From: an uncultured Muribaculum sp.
Lineage (GTDB): Bacteria; Bacteroidota; Bacteroidia; Bacteroidales; Muribaculaceae
Reading direction: 5' to 3'
DNA: 24,420 bases
NCBI GenBank assembly: GCA_910589555.1
Contig: CAJUTE010000041.1
Location: forward strand, 1 to 24,420
The notes under the pieces are model-generated. The model was given only the letters and a program-made list of their open reading frames with translations. It ran no database searches and was not told the DNA's origin. Below are positions 1 through 7,002 of the stretch, piece after piece. How positions within the stretch are numbered: position 1 is the stretch's first letter; every line of letters starts with the position of its first letter. Both the position numbers and the translations under genes were made by a program.

Positions 1-102
1 GTCACCCGCCATTTCAAGCGACAATTCAAGCAGCCTGTCATTTCTGCTGCAAGAGCAGAACAGTATTGCTGATAGTAAGACGGTAGTGAATGTTAGTCTC
101 AT
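1..102 (-). CDS. Lipoprotein, N-terminal fragment (cut by window edge)
   Basis: Thirty-four codons are open from the ATG at 102 to the window edge. The protein starts with a positive residue and a hydrophobic stretch, then a lipobox-like LFCSCS at residues 14-19, so it should be exported and lipidated. The residues that follow (RLLELSLEMAGD) resemble the start of long Bacteroidetes lipoproteins of unknown function that often sit beside propeller lipoproteins; this resemblance is from memory and weak. The gene begins 26 bases after the propeller gene stops, on the same strand, so it is probably the fifth gene of that operon. The function cannot be told from this fragment. Confidence 0.6.
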   Translation of the reverse strand, partial: MRLTFTTVLLSAILFCSCSRNDRLLELSLEMAGD

Positions 103-128
103 TTTGTCTGCGCGTCAATATTTTTACA

Positions 129-1235
129 TCAGGAGTTTGATATTGACCACTTCATAAGCAGAAGGTTGGTGTCTTCCGAGACTTCAAAATTAGGTTTGAT
201 AATGTCATCTTGTTTCTCCCAGTAATTCAAATAAGAATCGGTGAAAATTGGAGACACTATATATTCGCCATCAATGGCATAATTAGTAGGAAACATACCA
301 TGATATTTCCCTGATATTTGTACATTATTATTCTGATCAATCATAGTGATGCAATATTCACCACCATAGATATAACTTATTATCATTGCTGTCGGTGCAA
401 CAACAAAGTCCTTAATCCAGTTGTGTTCCAATTGCTTCGACATGAATGCCATCTCGTCTTTGTATATCTCCTTAGGCATTTGATTTTTAAGTTCGAATGA
501 GATTAATGGCTTTACTTCGTTTTCGTCGCAGTCATATTCTTGTATTACAAGGTTGATGTTGTCAAAGTAATAAGTGAAAGTTCCTAAGGAAACAAGTTGA
601 TTAGACATTATTACGGGATAAGGCGATTGAGCCGGTTCGGTGTATGGCAGCCATTTTCCTATCAATTCCAATTGGTGGTTATATTCATACAAGAGGTAGT
701 TCTTATTATCAGGCGAGAAAGCTGCGTATGAAGAAGTTGCCATTATCCCATTTTTGTTTGCTGCAATATTGCAGACTAATCCATTGTCAAGATCTGCGCT
801 GAATTTGAAAGTCCCATCAGCACCATAGATCAAAATCTTTGATTGACTTGCGAGAATCAACACTGTATTGTTTTTCCTGTCAATGGTGAAATCATAAATC
901 TGAGCATACTCTCCAGGACCGTCACCTAATTTACCGATTTTATTTATCAATTCTCCAGAAGAGGAGTATCGTAAAACGCATTTTTGATTTATATTATCCA
1001 AGATATAATAATCGGAATTAAAAACTTCAAATTTCTTTACATTTCCTATATAAGTCCCACTGTCGGCTTTTATTTCAATCCACTCTTCAATATTCATTAT
1101 ATCTATGCGGGACAAATCGTTGCTTCCTGGATTTAAAACGACTTTTTCACAAGTAGCAGTCTGATCATGCCGCTGATTTTTACATCCGCATATTGCTAAA
1201 CACATTAGAATAAGTAAAAATAATGATGTTTTCAT
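129..1235 (-). CDS. 6-bladed beta-propeller lipoprotein
   Basis: A 368-residue exported protein. Residues 1-18 form a lipoprotein signal (hydrophobic core, then ICGC, with Cys18 the likely lipidation site). The rest reads as repeated beta-strand blades. The segment GKLGDGPGEY at 101-110 is the signature loop of the Bacteroidetes 6-bladed beta-propeller family (BF3164-like, related to NHL propellers). Blade-like stretches continue to the C terminus with no catalytic motif. Such proteins are expected on the periplasmic or outer surface and probably bind a ligand or protein partner; the partner is unknown. The gene lies 27 bases after the NVEALA-type peptide gene on the same strand. Families of this type commonly sit beside NVEALA peptides in Bacteroidales, which supports a shared role. 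The family call is firm; the function is not. Confidence 0.85.
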   Translation of the reverse strand: MKTSLFLLILMCLAICGCKNQRHDQTATCEKVVLNPGSNDLSRIDIMNIEEWIEIKADSGTYIGNVKKFEVFNSDYYILDNINQKCVLRYSSSGELINKIGKLGDGPGEYAQIYDFTIDRKNNTVLILASQSKILIYGADGTFKFSADLDNGLVCNIAANKNGIMATSSYAAFSPDNKNYLLYEYNHQLELIGKWLPYTEPAQSPYPVIMSNQLVSLGTFTYYFDNINLVIQEYDCDENEVKPLISFELKNQMPKEIYKDEMAFMSKQLEHNWIKDFVVAPTAMIISYIYGGEYCITMIDQNNNVQISGKYHGMFPTNYAIDGEYIVSPIFTDSYLNYWEKQDDIIKPNFEVSEDTNLLLMKWSISNS

Positions 1236-1262
1236 TCCGATTATATTAATAAGACTTAAGTT

Positions 1263-1574
1263 TTATCTTTCTGAAGTGCCAGACGGACAACTTGTGGGAT
1301 AAACGTGCTGGCAGATTTGCATACATGAACTCCTTGTATATTCCTGAACTGAAACAATTCTTGTGGCAGCCCAATCGCCATTCGGTTTATAGCAATTAGC
1401 CCACGAAGCAATTTTTGTGCATATTTCGTTTGAACAATCCTCAACCTCATCTTTAGACAGAGCTTCTACAGTAGCTAATGTAACGGGATTTGTTGATGTC
1501 TTTTTTTGTGAATTAAAACATAGCGTGCAAGTTAGTGCAATGGCACATGATGTTAAATAGAATGATTTTTTCAT
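1263..1574 (-). CDS. NVEALA-type cysteine-rich secreted peptide
   Basis: A 103-residue protein. It has an N-terminal hydrophobic segment (about residues 4-20), a short polar stretch, then LATVEALSKDE at 33-43. This matches the conserved NVEALA/NVEALN motif that marks a Bacteroidales family of small exported proteins, with Thr in place of Asn and Ser in place of Ala. The part after the motif holds six cysteines (47, 52, 61, 84, 88, 96), enough for three disulfides, and ends in a hydrophilic tail. Cleavage after the motif is an inference by analogy with other exported peptides. It lies 38 bases after the thioredoxin-like/DUF1573 gene and 27 bases before the propeller gene, inside one operon. 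The role of the family is unknown. Confidence 0.85.
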   Translation of the reverse strand: MKKSFYLTSCAIALTCTLCFNSQKKTSTNPVTLATVEALSKDEVEDCSNEICTKIASWANCYKPNGDWAATRIVSVQEYTRSSCMQICQHVYPTSCPSGTSER

Positions 1575-1612
1575 AATAAAATTATTAAAATTAATTATTT
1601 GAAATTAGTTAA

Positions 1613-2470
1613 TTAGTATATTTTTAATATACTTGGGTTGTCTATTTCGGAATAGTAAATGGAGACAAATCGATCAAAATACTCATTCTCCGTGCCATTA
1701 TCGTTAAATTTGACCATCAATTTGATGCTATCAAGCGGAAGGATGTATTTTGGTTGATTTAATATTTCGATACAATCGCAAGAGGGCAATACTTTCTTAA
1801 TATGTAGAGTGTCATTACGGGTGTTGTATAATGTGAAGGTATGTGATAAATCTTCCTCCTTGTTAATCTTTCCAATATTCCAACTGCCTTCTTTAGAGAA
1901 GACGGCAAGAGTACCTTCCGTATCGAAAATAAATTTACCCGTTAAAATAGACTTATATATTTTTGTAATGCCATTATATTGAACAGGATTCCCCATAGCT
2001 AAAACTCTAAAACGCTTGTCTATGATAAATGTTTGTAATTCATCCTGATGCGGAAATGAATTTTGATCACCTATGATATTTTCTTTGTCAAAATAAACAT
2101 GACCAACAAATCCATCACGTTTTAGAAGATACCGAACCTCCTTATCCTTATTGTTTTGGTTGATTATCATTATGATGTTAACATAATATTGTGATACGCT
2201 GTCAATGGCTGTGATGAATTCATTCCACAGCGGGAGTTTCATTTTGCAACCGGTACAGCCTGCACTGTCGATGTAGGTGAGGATGGTGAAATCGGCATCA
2301 TCGAGATTGATAGTGTCGCCGGTAAGGAAGTCGGTCATCACTGCGGGCAGCTTGATCTCACGTCCTTGCCATTGGCTCACAATCTCGGCATACCGCTCCT
2401 CTTGCTCCGTTTTGCCGGAGCAAGAGAGCAGTAAGAACAGTGTAATTATGTAGAGAAAAGAGTACCGCAT
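1613..2470 (-). CDS. Lipoprotein with thioredoxin-like and DUF1573 domains
   Basis: A 285-residue protein when started at the ATG at 2470. That start gives a clean lipoprotein signal (LFLLLSCSG, Cys17) and overlaps an upstream TAA as TAATG, which indicates translational coupling. An ATG at 2476 and a GTG at 2518 are further upstream but less fitting. Residues about 55-175 look like a thioredoxin-like fold with a CTGC (CxxC) motif at 72-75, followed by a strand-helix pattern. Residues about 195-285 match DUF1573, an Ig-like domain, including the typical SCDC at 230-233. The protein should be anchored facing the periplasm or outside, and may reduce or bind thiols or help fold cysteine-rich partners. 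Its neighbour is a six-cysteine peptide, which makes such a role attractive but unproven. Confidence 0.8.
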   Translation of the reverse strand: MRYSFLYIITLFLLLSCSGKTEQEERYAEIVSQWQGREIKLPAVMTDFLTGDTINLDDADFTILTYIDSAGCTGCKMKLPLWNEFITAIDSVSQYYVNIIMIINQNNKDKEVRYLLKRDGFVGHVYFDKENIIGDQNSFPHQDELQTFIIDKRFRVLAMGNPVQYNGITKIYKSILTGKFIFDTEGTLAVFSKEGSWNIGKINKEEDLSHTFTLYNTRNDTLHIKKVLPSCDCIEILNQPKYILPLDSIKLMVKFNDNGTENEYFDRFVSIYYSEIDNPSILKIY

Positions 2471-2550
2471 TACCATCCGTAATATCCGGTGTAGACATAG
2501 TCTTCCGACAGGAAGCACAGCGTGTAGCAGTCGGAAGAGTTGCTAAGGAA
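2470..2550 (-). pseudogene. Displaced C-terminal end of the upstream small secreted protein
   Basis: In the frame shifted by one base from the 89-residue ORF, 26 codons are open from 2550 to a TAA at 2472-2470. They encode LSNSSDCYTLCFLSEDYVY followed by TGYYGW. This looks like the natural last strands of a DUF3244-like protein. The TAA overlaps the ATG of the next gene as TAATG, the arrangement expected for the original gene end. The shift must fall in the few bases between the TAA of the shifted frame (2553-2551) and the TAG of the first frame (2545-2543). The joined product would be shorter than I would expect for the family, so a deletion is more likely than a single-base error. Confidence 0.5.
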
Positions 2551-2812
2551 TTAGGATTTCCTGATCCGCATCCCACACCTCATATAAATCAATAGTAGAT
2601 GCGTCACCACTATAAACTTCGCCTTTGTTGAAATCAAGAATAAATATTACAGGCATCGACGGGCATCTCTTTCCCTTGGGAGGAGTGACTCTTGGGGGAT
2701 TCTTAGTCATGGTTACTTCTTCTGTTTTGTTGTCGGAAGAATCGGCGGCAGAAATAGCCAAAGGTTGGCTCAATGCCATCAGCAGGATGATTAGGCTAAA
2801 AATTACTTTCAT
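2543..2812 (-). CDS. Small secreted protein, probably frameshifted
   Basis: An 89-residue reading frame. It has a clear signal peptide (residues 1-22, ending AISAA), a basic Pro-rich stretch, then a beta-rich part with KRCPSMPVIFILDF and DLYEVWD. This resembles small DUF3244-like secreted proteins of Bacteroidales. Members of this type usually end with a strand like YxLxFxxxDYxYxGY. Here that ending appears in another frame just past the TAG (see the entry at 2470-2550), so the gene has probably lost or gained bases near 2546-2550. It is the first gene of the operon, about 100 bases after the proposed promoter at 2918-2925. The family assignment is tentative; the function is unknown. Confidence 0.65.
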   Translation of the reverse strand: MKVIFSLIILLMALSQPLAISAADSSDNKTEEVTMTKNPPRVTPPKGKRCPSMPVIFILDFNKGEVYSGDASTIDLYEVWDADQEILIP

Positions 2813-2873
2813 TGTTTAATAAGATTTAATTTTTGCCCAAAATTATGTATTAAAAATGGTTATTGCAAAATTT

Positions 2874-2918
2874 GAGTTCGGAAATAGTTCGGTTTTTTCC
2901 CGAACTCTTCCCGAACTC
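2874..2918. promoter_or_regulatory. Four-half-site symmetric element (candidate operator or 5' hairpin)
   Basis: Plus-strand half-sites AGTTCGG occur at 2875-2881 and 2886-2892, and their reverse complements CCGAACT at 2900-2906 and 2911-2917. All four are placed exactly symmetrically about 2896, and the two copies in each arm are 11 bases apart, about one helical turn. The element touches the -7 box of the operon promoter (2918-2925), so the transcript should start inside it and carry it as a hairpin. It could be a DNA operator for a dimeric or tetrameric regulator, such as the HTH protein encoded next to it, or an RNA structure. Confidence 0.6.
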
Positions 2919-2925
2919 AAATATA
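2918..2925 (-). promoter_or_regulatory. Bacteroidetes -7 box for the secreted-protein operon
   Basis: The minus strand reads TATATTTG, a perfect TAnnTTTG. No TTTG is seen 19-20 bases upstream, which would fall in the 3' end of the TPR regulator gene. Transcription would start near 2912, giving a leader of about 100 bases before the ATG at 2812. Confidence 0.5.
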
Positions 2926-2942
2926 AGAAAGAGCTAATAAGC

Positions 2943-4676
2943 TTATAATAAGCGAATTAATCCATCAAGATTTTGTGAATCGATTTTATCGTCATGAATT
3001 CTGTCGCAAAGAGCCTTTCGCCTGGTAGAAATTGTTGCCTTGGTTCGATTCAACAATATTGAGGTCTGAACCGGGGTCAAGCCAACTTTTATCAGGAGCG
3101 CGAGCTGATAGTCGCTATCTCTTAGCTTCCCAATAGTGAGTATCTGTAGCTTTTCTTTAAAATGAGGAGAGGTCAATTTAATAAAGTTTTCAATCTCTTG
3201 CCATATTTCGTAGTCTCCATCAGTAATGCATTTATCAGTTTTAACCATAGTTAAAAGCCGTTCATACATCTCCGACTTTAGAACATCGGGACTAATATAG
3301 TCGGCAGGAGTATCTTCAAGCTTGCTCAATATCTCTTGTATTGATTTTTGTAAATGCTCAGCCATTGACGACAATGACATTGTGACATACATATTATTGT
3401 CTTCGGAAGAAATTTCGTTTTTGCGATTGGTCGATTCTTTCCGATCGAGACTCCTTTTAAGGTCTCGGATGATTTCATTGGCTTTATATAATTTCAAGCA
3501 GTCTTTTGCCCGTTTGTATTTAAAATGTGATATTATGGCAAACAAAAACATTAAGAGGAATATAAAGCAAATGATTGCGGCGCAAAGCCTCAAGTTAGAT
3601 TCATGAGCATCGGATTCAGCCTTTAGTCGCTCACGCAAGTGGATGTTGTAGTTGTAGCGTGAATTTTGAATCAAAGCTTCTTCAGCGCTGTGGGAACTGA
3701 TTTTCCGTTCAATAAGATCTCTGTAAATATTGATATAGCGCAACAATGAATCCAATGGAACGCGATTGCGTAGTTGTTGAGATGTCAATGCCTTGACTCC
3801 GAAAATTTGGTTTCCGTCATAGGGATTGTTGACAAGTTCATGGGCATACATGTAAGCGGTATCGGCAATTCCGGCTGCTAAATAAATGTCAGTAGCACAA
3901 GCCAGCGTAATATCCCGGAACGATTGTTCAACCTGTGCCGGCAGTTTCCTCACAATGCCAAGAGCGGCATCAATATTGCCAAGACGATATTGAACATCAG
4001 CAAGATATACGCAAATATTCGCACTGTCAACCGATGATACTTTCGCCGCCATATTTACAGCCTCGTTAAAAATGGAATCTGCCTTATTTAGATTTCCTGT
4101 TTCCATGTATGTTATCCCCAAAAGCTCTAAATCGTAGGCTGCACCGAGATTGTCTTTGGTAGATTTACTTATCGAGATTGACTCAACTAAATATGGCTGT
4201 GATTTAGACCACAATCTCAATTCTGAAAGCAGCCGTCCTATCTGGCTAAGGACAACTCCTCGGAAGTAGAGGTTATCGTCGTTGTCAGGGAGGTGGTCAA
4301 GTGCGTCCTGAAAGTAACGCAGGGCGGTGGGATAGTCGCCGAGGTCGCTGTACACTCTGCCGCCATAGTAGAGTGCCTGTGGGGTAAGGCGGGAGTCAGG
4401 ATGGCTGTCGTAATAGTCTATCACACTGAGGATGAGGCTGTCGGAGGTTTGGTTGCCGTAATCCTTGTCGGCAGCCTTGATGGTGAGGAGGTCGCGGTAG
4501 TGCCGCTCTTCCTCCGACAGGGTCGCCGGGTCGATGCTGTCAAGAAGTGCCGCAGCCTTAGCAGGGTTAACACTCGTGAGCGAATCGATGCGCTCCAAAA
4601 GCAATGTGTTGCCGCTTCGCCCTCCTGAACAAGCAGCGAGAAGCGACAATAGTAAAATGGTGATTACAGATTTCAT
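2943..4676 (-). CDS. Lipoprotein/TPR transmembrane regulator with C-terminal HTH
   Basis: A 577-residue protein from the ATG at 4676; the frame runs further upstream, but only this start gives a signal sequence (lipobox LAAC, Cys16). Residues about 25-330 are helical TPR-type repeats (for example YYGGRVYSDLGDYPTALRYF near 103-122 and ITYMETGNLNKADSIF near 188-203). A strong membrane span lies at about 363-383, then a charged coiled coil (about 385-415). The C terminus (about 515-577) has an HTH-like pattern, LALLIKVGLTPVQTSILLNR, followed by a basic helix. This is a known Bacteroidetes architecture: an outside TPR sensor joined through the membrane to a cytoplasmic DNA-binding end. It sits immediately upstream of the secreted-protein operon and is a plausible regulator of it. 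Direct DNA binding is inference. Confidence 0.8.
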   Translation of the reverse strand: MKSVITILLLSLLAACSGGRSGNTLLLERIDSLTSVNPAKAAALLDSIDPATLSEEERHYRDLLTIKAADKDYGNQTSDSLILSVIDYYDSHPDSRLTPQALYYGGRVYSDLGDYPTALRYFQDALDHLPDNDDNLYFRGVVLSQIGRLLSELRLWSKSQPYLVESISISKSTKDNLGAAYDLELLGITYMETGNLNKADSIFNEAVNMAAKVSSVDSANICVYLADVQYRLGNIDAALGIVRKLPAQVEQSFRDITLACATDIYLAAGIADTAYMYAHELVNNPYDGNQIFGVKALTSQQLRNRVPLDSLLRYINIYRDLIERKISSHSAEEALIQNSRYNYNIHLRERLKAESDAHESNLRLCAAIICFIFLLMFLFAIISHFKYKRAKDCLKLYKANEIIRDLKRSLDRKESTNRKNEISSEDNNMYVTMSLSSMAEHLQKSIQEILSKLEDTPADYISPDVLKSEMYERLLTMVKTDKCITDGDYEIWQEIENFIKLTSPHFKEKLQILTIGKLRDSDYQLALLIKVGLTPVQTSILLNRTKATISTRRKALCDRIHDDKIDSQNLDGLIRLL

Positions 4677-4679
4677 ATT

Positions 4680-4750
4680 GAGAATGGAGAATTGAGAATG
4701 GAGAATCGTGAGTCGTGAATCGTGAGTCGTGAGTTGAGAGTGGAGAATGG
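4680..4750. repeat. Degenerate short tandem repeats (GAGAATG / GTGAGTC units)
   Basis: The 95-base gap between folE and the TPR regulator gene is almost filled by variants of GAGAATGGAGAATT followed by CGTGAGTCGTGAAT units. Such low-complexity arrays are common between genes in Bacteroidales. It covers the region where the regulator's promoter would be expected. No promoter motif was found here. Confidence 0.75.
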
Positions 4751-4771
4751 GGTTGTTGTGCCAAATTCCAT

Positions 4772-5344
4772 TTATTTGAGGTCGATGAGGCTGAAGAATT
4801 CGGCACGAAGGGAAGCATCGGAAGCAAACAGTCCGGAATATTCCAGAGTTGTGGTGGATGAATCCTGCTTCTCCACACCGCGCATCTTCATGCACAGATG
4901 CTCGGCAGAGCATGACACGATCACTCCTTTGGTGCTCAACGCTTCGGTGAGCGACGTGCAGATGTCGGCACATAAGCGTTCCTGAACTTGAAGCCGGCGG
5001 GCAAACACATCTACAAGACGTGCAAGTTTAGACAGCCCTATCATCTCGCCATCAGGGATATAGCCTATTGAAACCTTGCCGAAAAACGGGAGGATATGAT
5101 GCTCGCAGAGCGAATAAAACTCAATATCCTTGACGATCACAATCTTGGATCCGGCATACTCGAATATAGCCGAACGGAGTATCTGCTTCGGATCACGGCG
5201 GTAGCCTGATGTGGCATAATACATGGCTTTGGCAGCGCGCATGGGAGTCTTTTCAAGCCCCGGACGTGTGGGGTCGTCTCCGAGCAATCTTATGATGCTT
5301 TCGTAGTGATGGGCGAGCTGCTCAATTATTTCATTTTCATCCAT
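4772..5344 (-). CDS. folE: GTP cyclohydrolase I
   Basis: A 190-residue cytoplasmic enzyme that converts GTP to 7,8-dihydroneopterin triphosphate, the first step toward folate (and tetrahydrobiopterin-type or queuosine precursors). The zinc site is intact: CEHH at 80-83 gives Cys80, His82 and His83, and Cys151 lies 71 residues further on, the same spacing as Cys110/Cys181 in E. coli FolE. The motifs DPTRPGLEKTPMR (24-36) and GLSKLARLVDVFARR (103-117) are typical of the family. The length is normal for the short bacterial form. The gene starts 24 bases after the SPOR gene on the same strand and should share its promoter at 5947-5978. Confidence 0.97.
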   Translation of the reverse strand: MDENEIIEQLAHHYESIIRLLGDDPTRPGLEKTPMRAAKAMYYATSGYRRDPKQILRSAIFEYAGSKIVIVKDIEFYSLCEHHILPFFGKVSIGYIPDGEMIGLSKLARLVDVFARRLQVQERLCADICTSLTEALSTKGVIVSCSAEHLCMKMRGVEKQDSSTTTLEYSGLFASDASLRAEFFSLIDLK

Positions 5345-5368
5345 TGCAATTCGGCGTTTGAAATTGCT

Positions 5369-5911
5369 TTAGTCGTTTTCTATCGTGATACGGTCCTTGA
5401 CCACCCTTATTTCCCGACTGTAAGAGGGAAAAGCATCCTTCAGCTCATGGGCTGCGGCATTAGCCTCGTCCTGAGTGCGGAAATTGCCCACGCGAAGTCT
5501 CCAGTAGGGTGAGCTGTAGACCACATAAGTGCCAAACTGCGGGAAGCGGGCATTGATGTTGCGCGCTCTCGCGCGTGCCTCTGCCTTGGCGGTGCTTGGA
5601 TTGCTGTCGGAGAAAACCTGGATTCTGTAGCCACCCATCTTTCCGGTGGCATGTTTTGCCGGTTTGGTTGATGCTGCCGCCGGCTGAACTTCGGCAGTTG
5701 TTTCTTTTGGCTCCGCCTCAGTCTCTGATTTTTCAGGTTTGGAATACAGGCGCTCTTTCAACCGCTCGGGCATATTGACTTTGATATGTCCCGCAGTCTC
5801 AATGCTTTCCACAACTGATTTACCCGCACCGGCAGCTGATTCAGCTTGACCGAACACCGGCAGAGAGAGGAGCACAACTCCACATATAATGGTTATATAA
5901 CGTAATTTCAC
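5369..5911 (-). CDS. SPOR-domain exported protein
   Basis: A 180-residue protein with a signal peptide (residues 1-21, likely cleaved at VFG/QA), a Lys/Glu/Ala-rich disordered linker (about 25-92), and a C-terminal SPOR domain (about 94-172; GYRIQVFSD, then YWRLRVGNFRTQDEA). SPOR domains bind glycan strands stripped of stem peptides, which places this protein in the periplasm at division sites or other places of wall remodelling. No enzyme domain is present. It is the first gene of a pair with folE. From memory, the two are also neighbours in Bacteroides genomes, with no obvious biochemical link. A consensus promoter lies 35 bases upstream. Confidence 0.9.
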   Translation of the reverse strand: MKLRYITIICGVVLLSLPVFGQAESAAGAGKSVVESIETAGHIKVNMPERLKERLYSKPEKSETEAEPKETTAEVQPAAASTKPAKHATGKMGGYRIQVFSDSNPSTAKAEARARARNINARFPQFGTYVVYSSPYWRLRVGNFRTQDEANAAAHELKDAFPSYSREIRVVKDRITIEND

Positions 5912-5946
5912 TTGATTGCGCTTTTGAGGGTGTTTCTAATATCCCG

Positions 5947-5978
5947 CAAAGTTATATAAAAATATAATTCCATGCAAA
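5947..5978 (-). promoter_or_regulatory. Consensus Bacteroidetes promoter for SPOR-folE
   Basis: The minus strand shows TTTG at 5978-5975 and TAACTTTG at 5954-5947, with a 20-base spacer. This matches the -33/-7 consensus. The start site should be near 5941, giving a leader of about 30 bases before the ATG at 5911. Confidence 0.75.
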
Positions 5979-6069
5979 TCTCGCAGCCCTGCCTCCGGAA
6001 TCACGCGCCACGGTTTTTCATTTAGCATAAAAACTTCTCACAACGGCACACTGTTAAACAGAAAAACGG

Positions 6070-6077
6070 TATATTTG
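6070..6077 (+). promoter_or_regulatory. -7 box for rnz, implying a leaderless transcript
   Basis: TATATTTG is separated from the rnz ATG at 6082 by only four bases. If it is used, transcription begins at or within a base or two of the start codon. No TTTG was found at the -33 position. Confidence 0.5.
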
Positions 6078-6081
6078 CAAT

Positions 6082-7002
6082 ATGGCACAATTTCAAGTAA
6101 ACTATCTCGGTTGCGGATCGGCAACACCCACCATGAGGCATCTTCCGAGCTGCCAGGTGATAGACTTCCGCGACAATCTGTTTATGGTCGACTGCGGCGA
6201 GTGCGCCCAGTTGTCGCTGCGGCGTATGCAACTGAAGTTTTCGAGACTCAACCACATTTTCATCTCCCACCTTCACGGCGACCACTGCCTGGGGCTCACC
6301 GGGATGCTCTCCACTCTTGCCCTGACAGGCAGAGAGGGCGGAGTAATCACCATCTACACCTTTAAAGAGGGGGCGGAAATATTCTCACGCATGCTCGATT
6401 TTTTCTGCAAGGAGCGTCCGTTTGAAATCAGATACCATATCCTGACCCCGGGAGCCACCGAATGCGTGTTTGAGAATGACTCGCTTGAAGTGACGGCTTT
6501 TCCATTGTACCATCGCATTCCGTGCAGCGGATATATATTCCGCGAGAAGCCCAAATTAAGACATCTTAAGAGCGATATGCTTAAATTCCACAATATCCCC
6601 ATCAAGGAATATAAAGCGATTAAGGAAGGGGCTGATTTCGTAAATCCGGAAGGAAAGATCATATCCAACGAGATTCTCACATCTCCCCCTGACCCGTGTA
6701 TGAGCTACGCTTATTGCAGCGACACGATGTATGACGAGAGAGTGGCGAAAGCTCTGGAAGGCGTTGACACCATCTACCACGAGGCGACATACACCGAGGA
6801 CTACCACGAGAAAGCGCGCTCAAGAGGACACTCAACCGCTGCCGAGGCGGCTAAAATAGCACGGCTCGCAGGAGCCAACCGCCTTGTGTTGGGACACTAC
6901 TCCAAGAGATACCGAAACGAAGAGGGGCACCTTGCCGAAGCCCGCGAAATATTTCCTAACACTATCCTCTCCTACGAGGGGCTTAAACTTGACTTATTAT
7001 GA
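6082..7002 (+). CDS. rnz: Ribonuclease Z
   Basis: A 306-residue metallo-beta-lactamase-fold endonuclease that cuts tRNA precursors after the discriminator base to make the mature 3' end. The N terminus has the family GCGSATPT (10-17). The zinc-binding HLHGDH lies at 63-68, and later metal ligands include the Asp of CSDT (about 214) and the His of GHST (about 249-252). The length is typical of the short bacterial form. The start is fixed by the N-terminal strand just before GCGSATPT. Its last codons overlap the tadA start (ATGA), so the two are translated together; both act on tRNA. The nearby initiator tRNA lacks an encoded CCA, which is the kind of substrate RNase Z processes. Confidence 0.95.
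   Translation: MAQFQVNYLGCGSATPTMRHLPSCQVIDFRDNLFMVDCGECAQLSLRRMQLKFSRLNHIFISHLHGDHCLGLTGMLSTLALTGREGGVITIYTFKEGAEIFSRMLDFFCKERPFEIRYHILTPGATECVFENDSLEVTAFPLYHRIPCSGYIFREKPKLRHLKSDMLKFHNIPIKEYKAIKEGADFVNPEGKIISNEILTSPPDPCMSYAYCSDTMYDERVAKALEGVDTIYHEATYTEDYHEKARSRGHSTAAEAAKIARLAGANRLVLGHYSKRYRNEEGHLAEAREIFPNTILSYEGLKLDLL

Noticed and set aside
2471..2518. GTG start at 2518 for the thioredoxin-like/DUF1573 protein
   Set aside because: It puts 16 polar residues before the signal sequence; the ATG at 2470 overlaps the upstream TAA and fits a lipoprotein start.
4680..4750. CRISPR-like array
   Set aside because: Units are short, degenerate and contiguous, without unique spacers.
4677..4973. Upstream extension of the TPR regulator frame by 99 codons
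   Set aside because: It would overlap folE in antisense-like codon use and cross the low-complexity repeats; the ATG at 4676 alone gives a lipoprotein signal.
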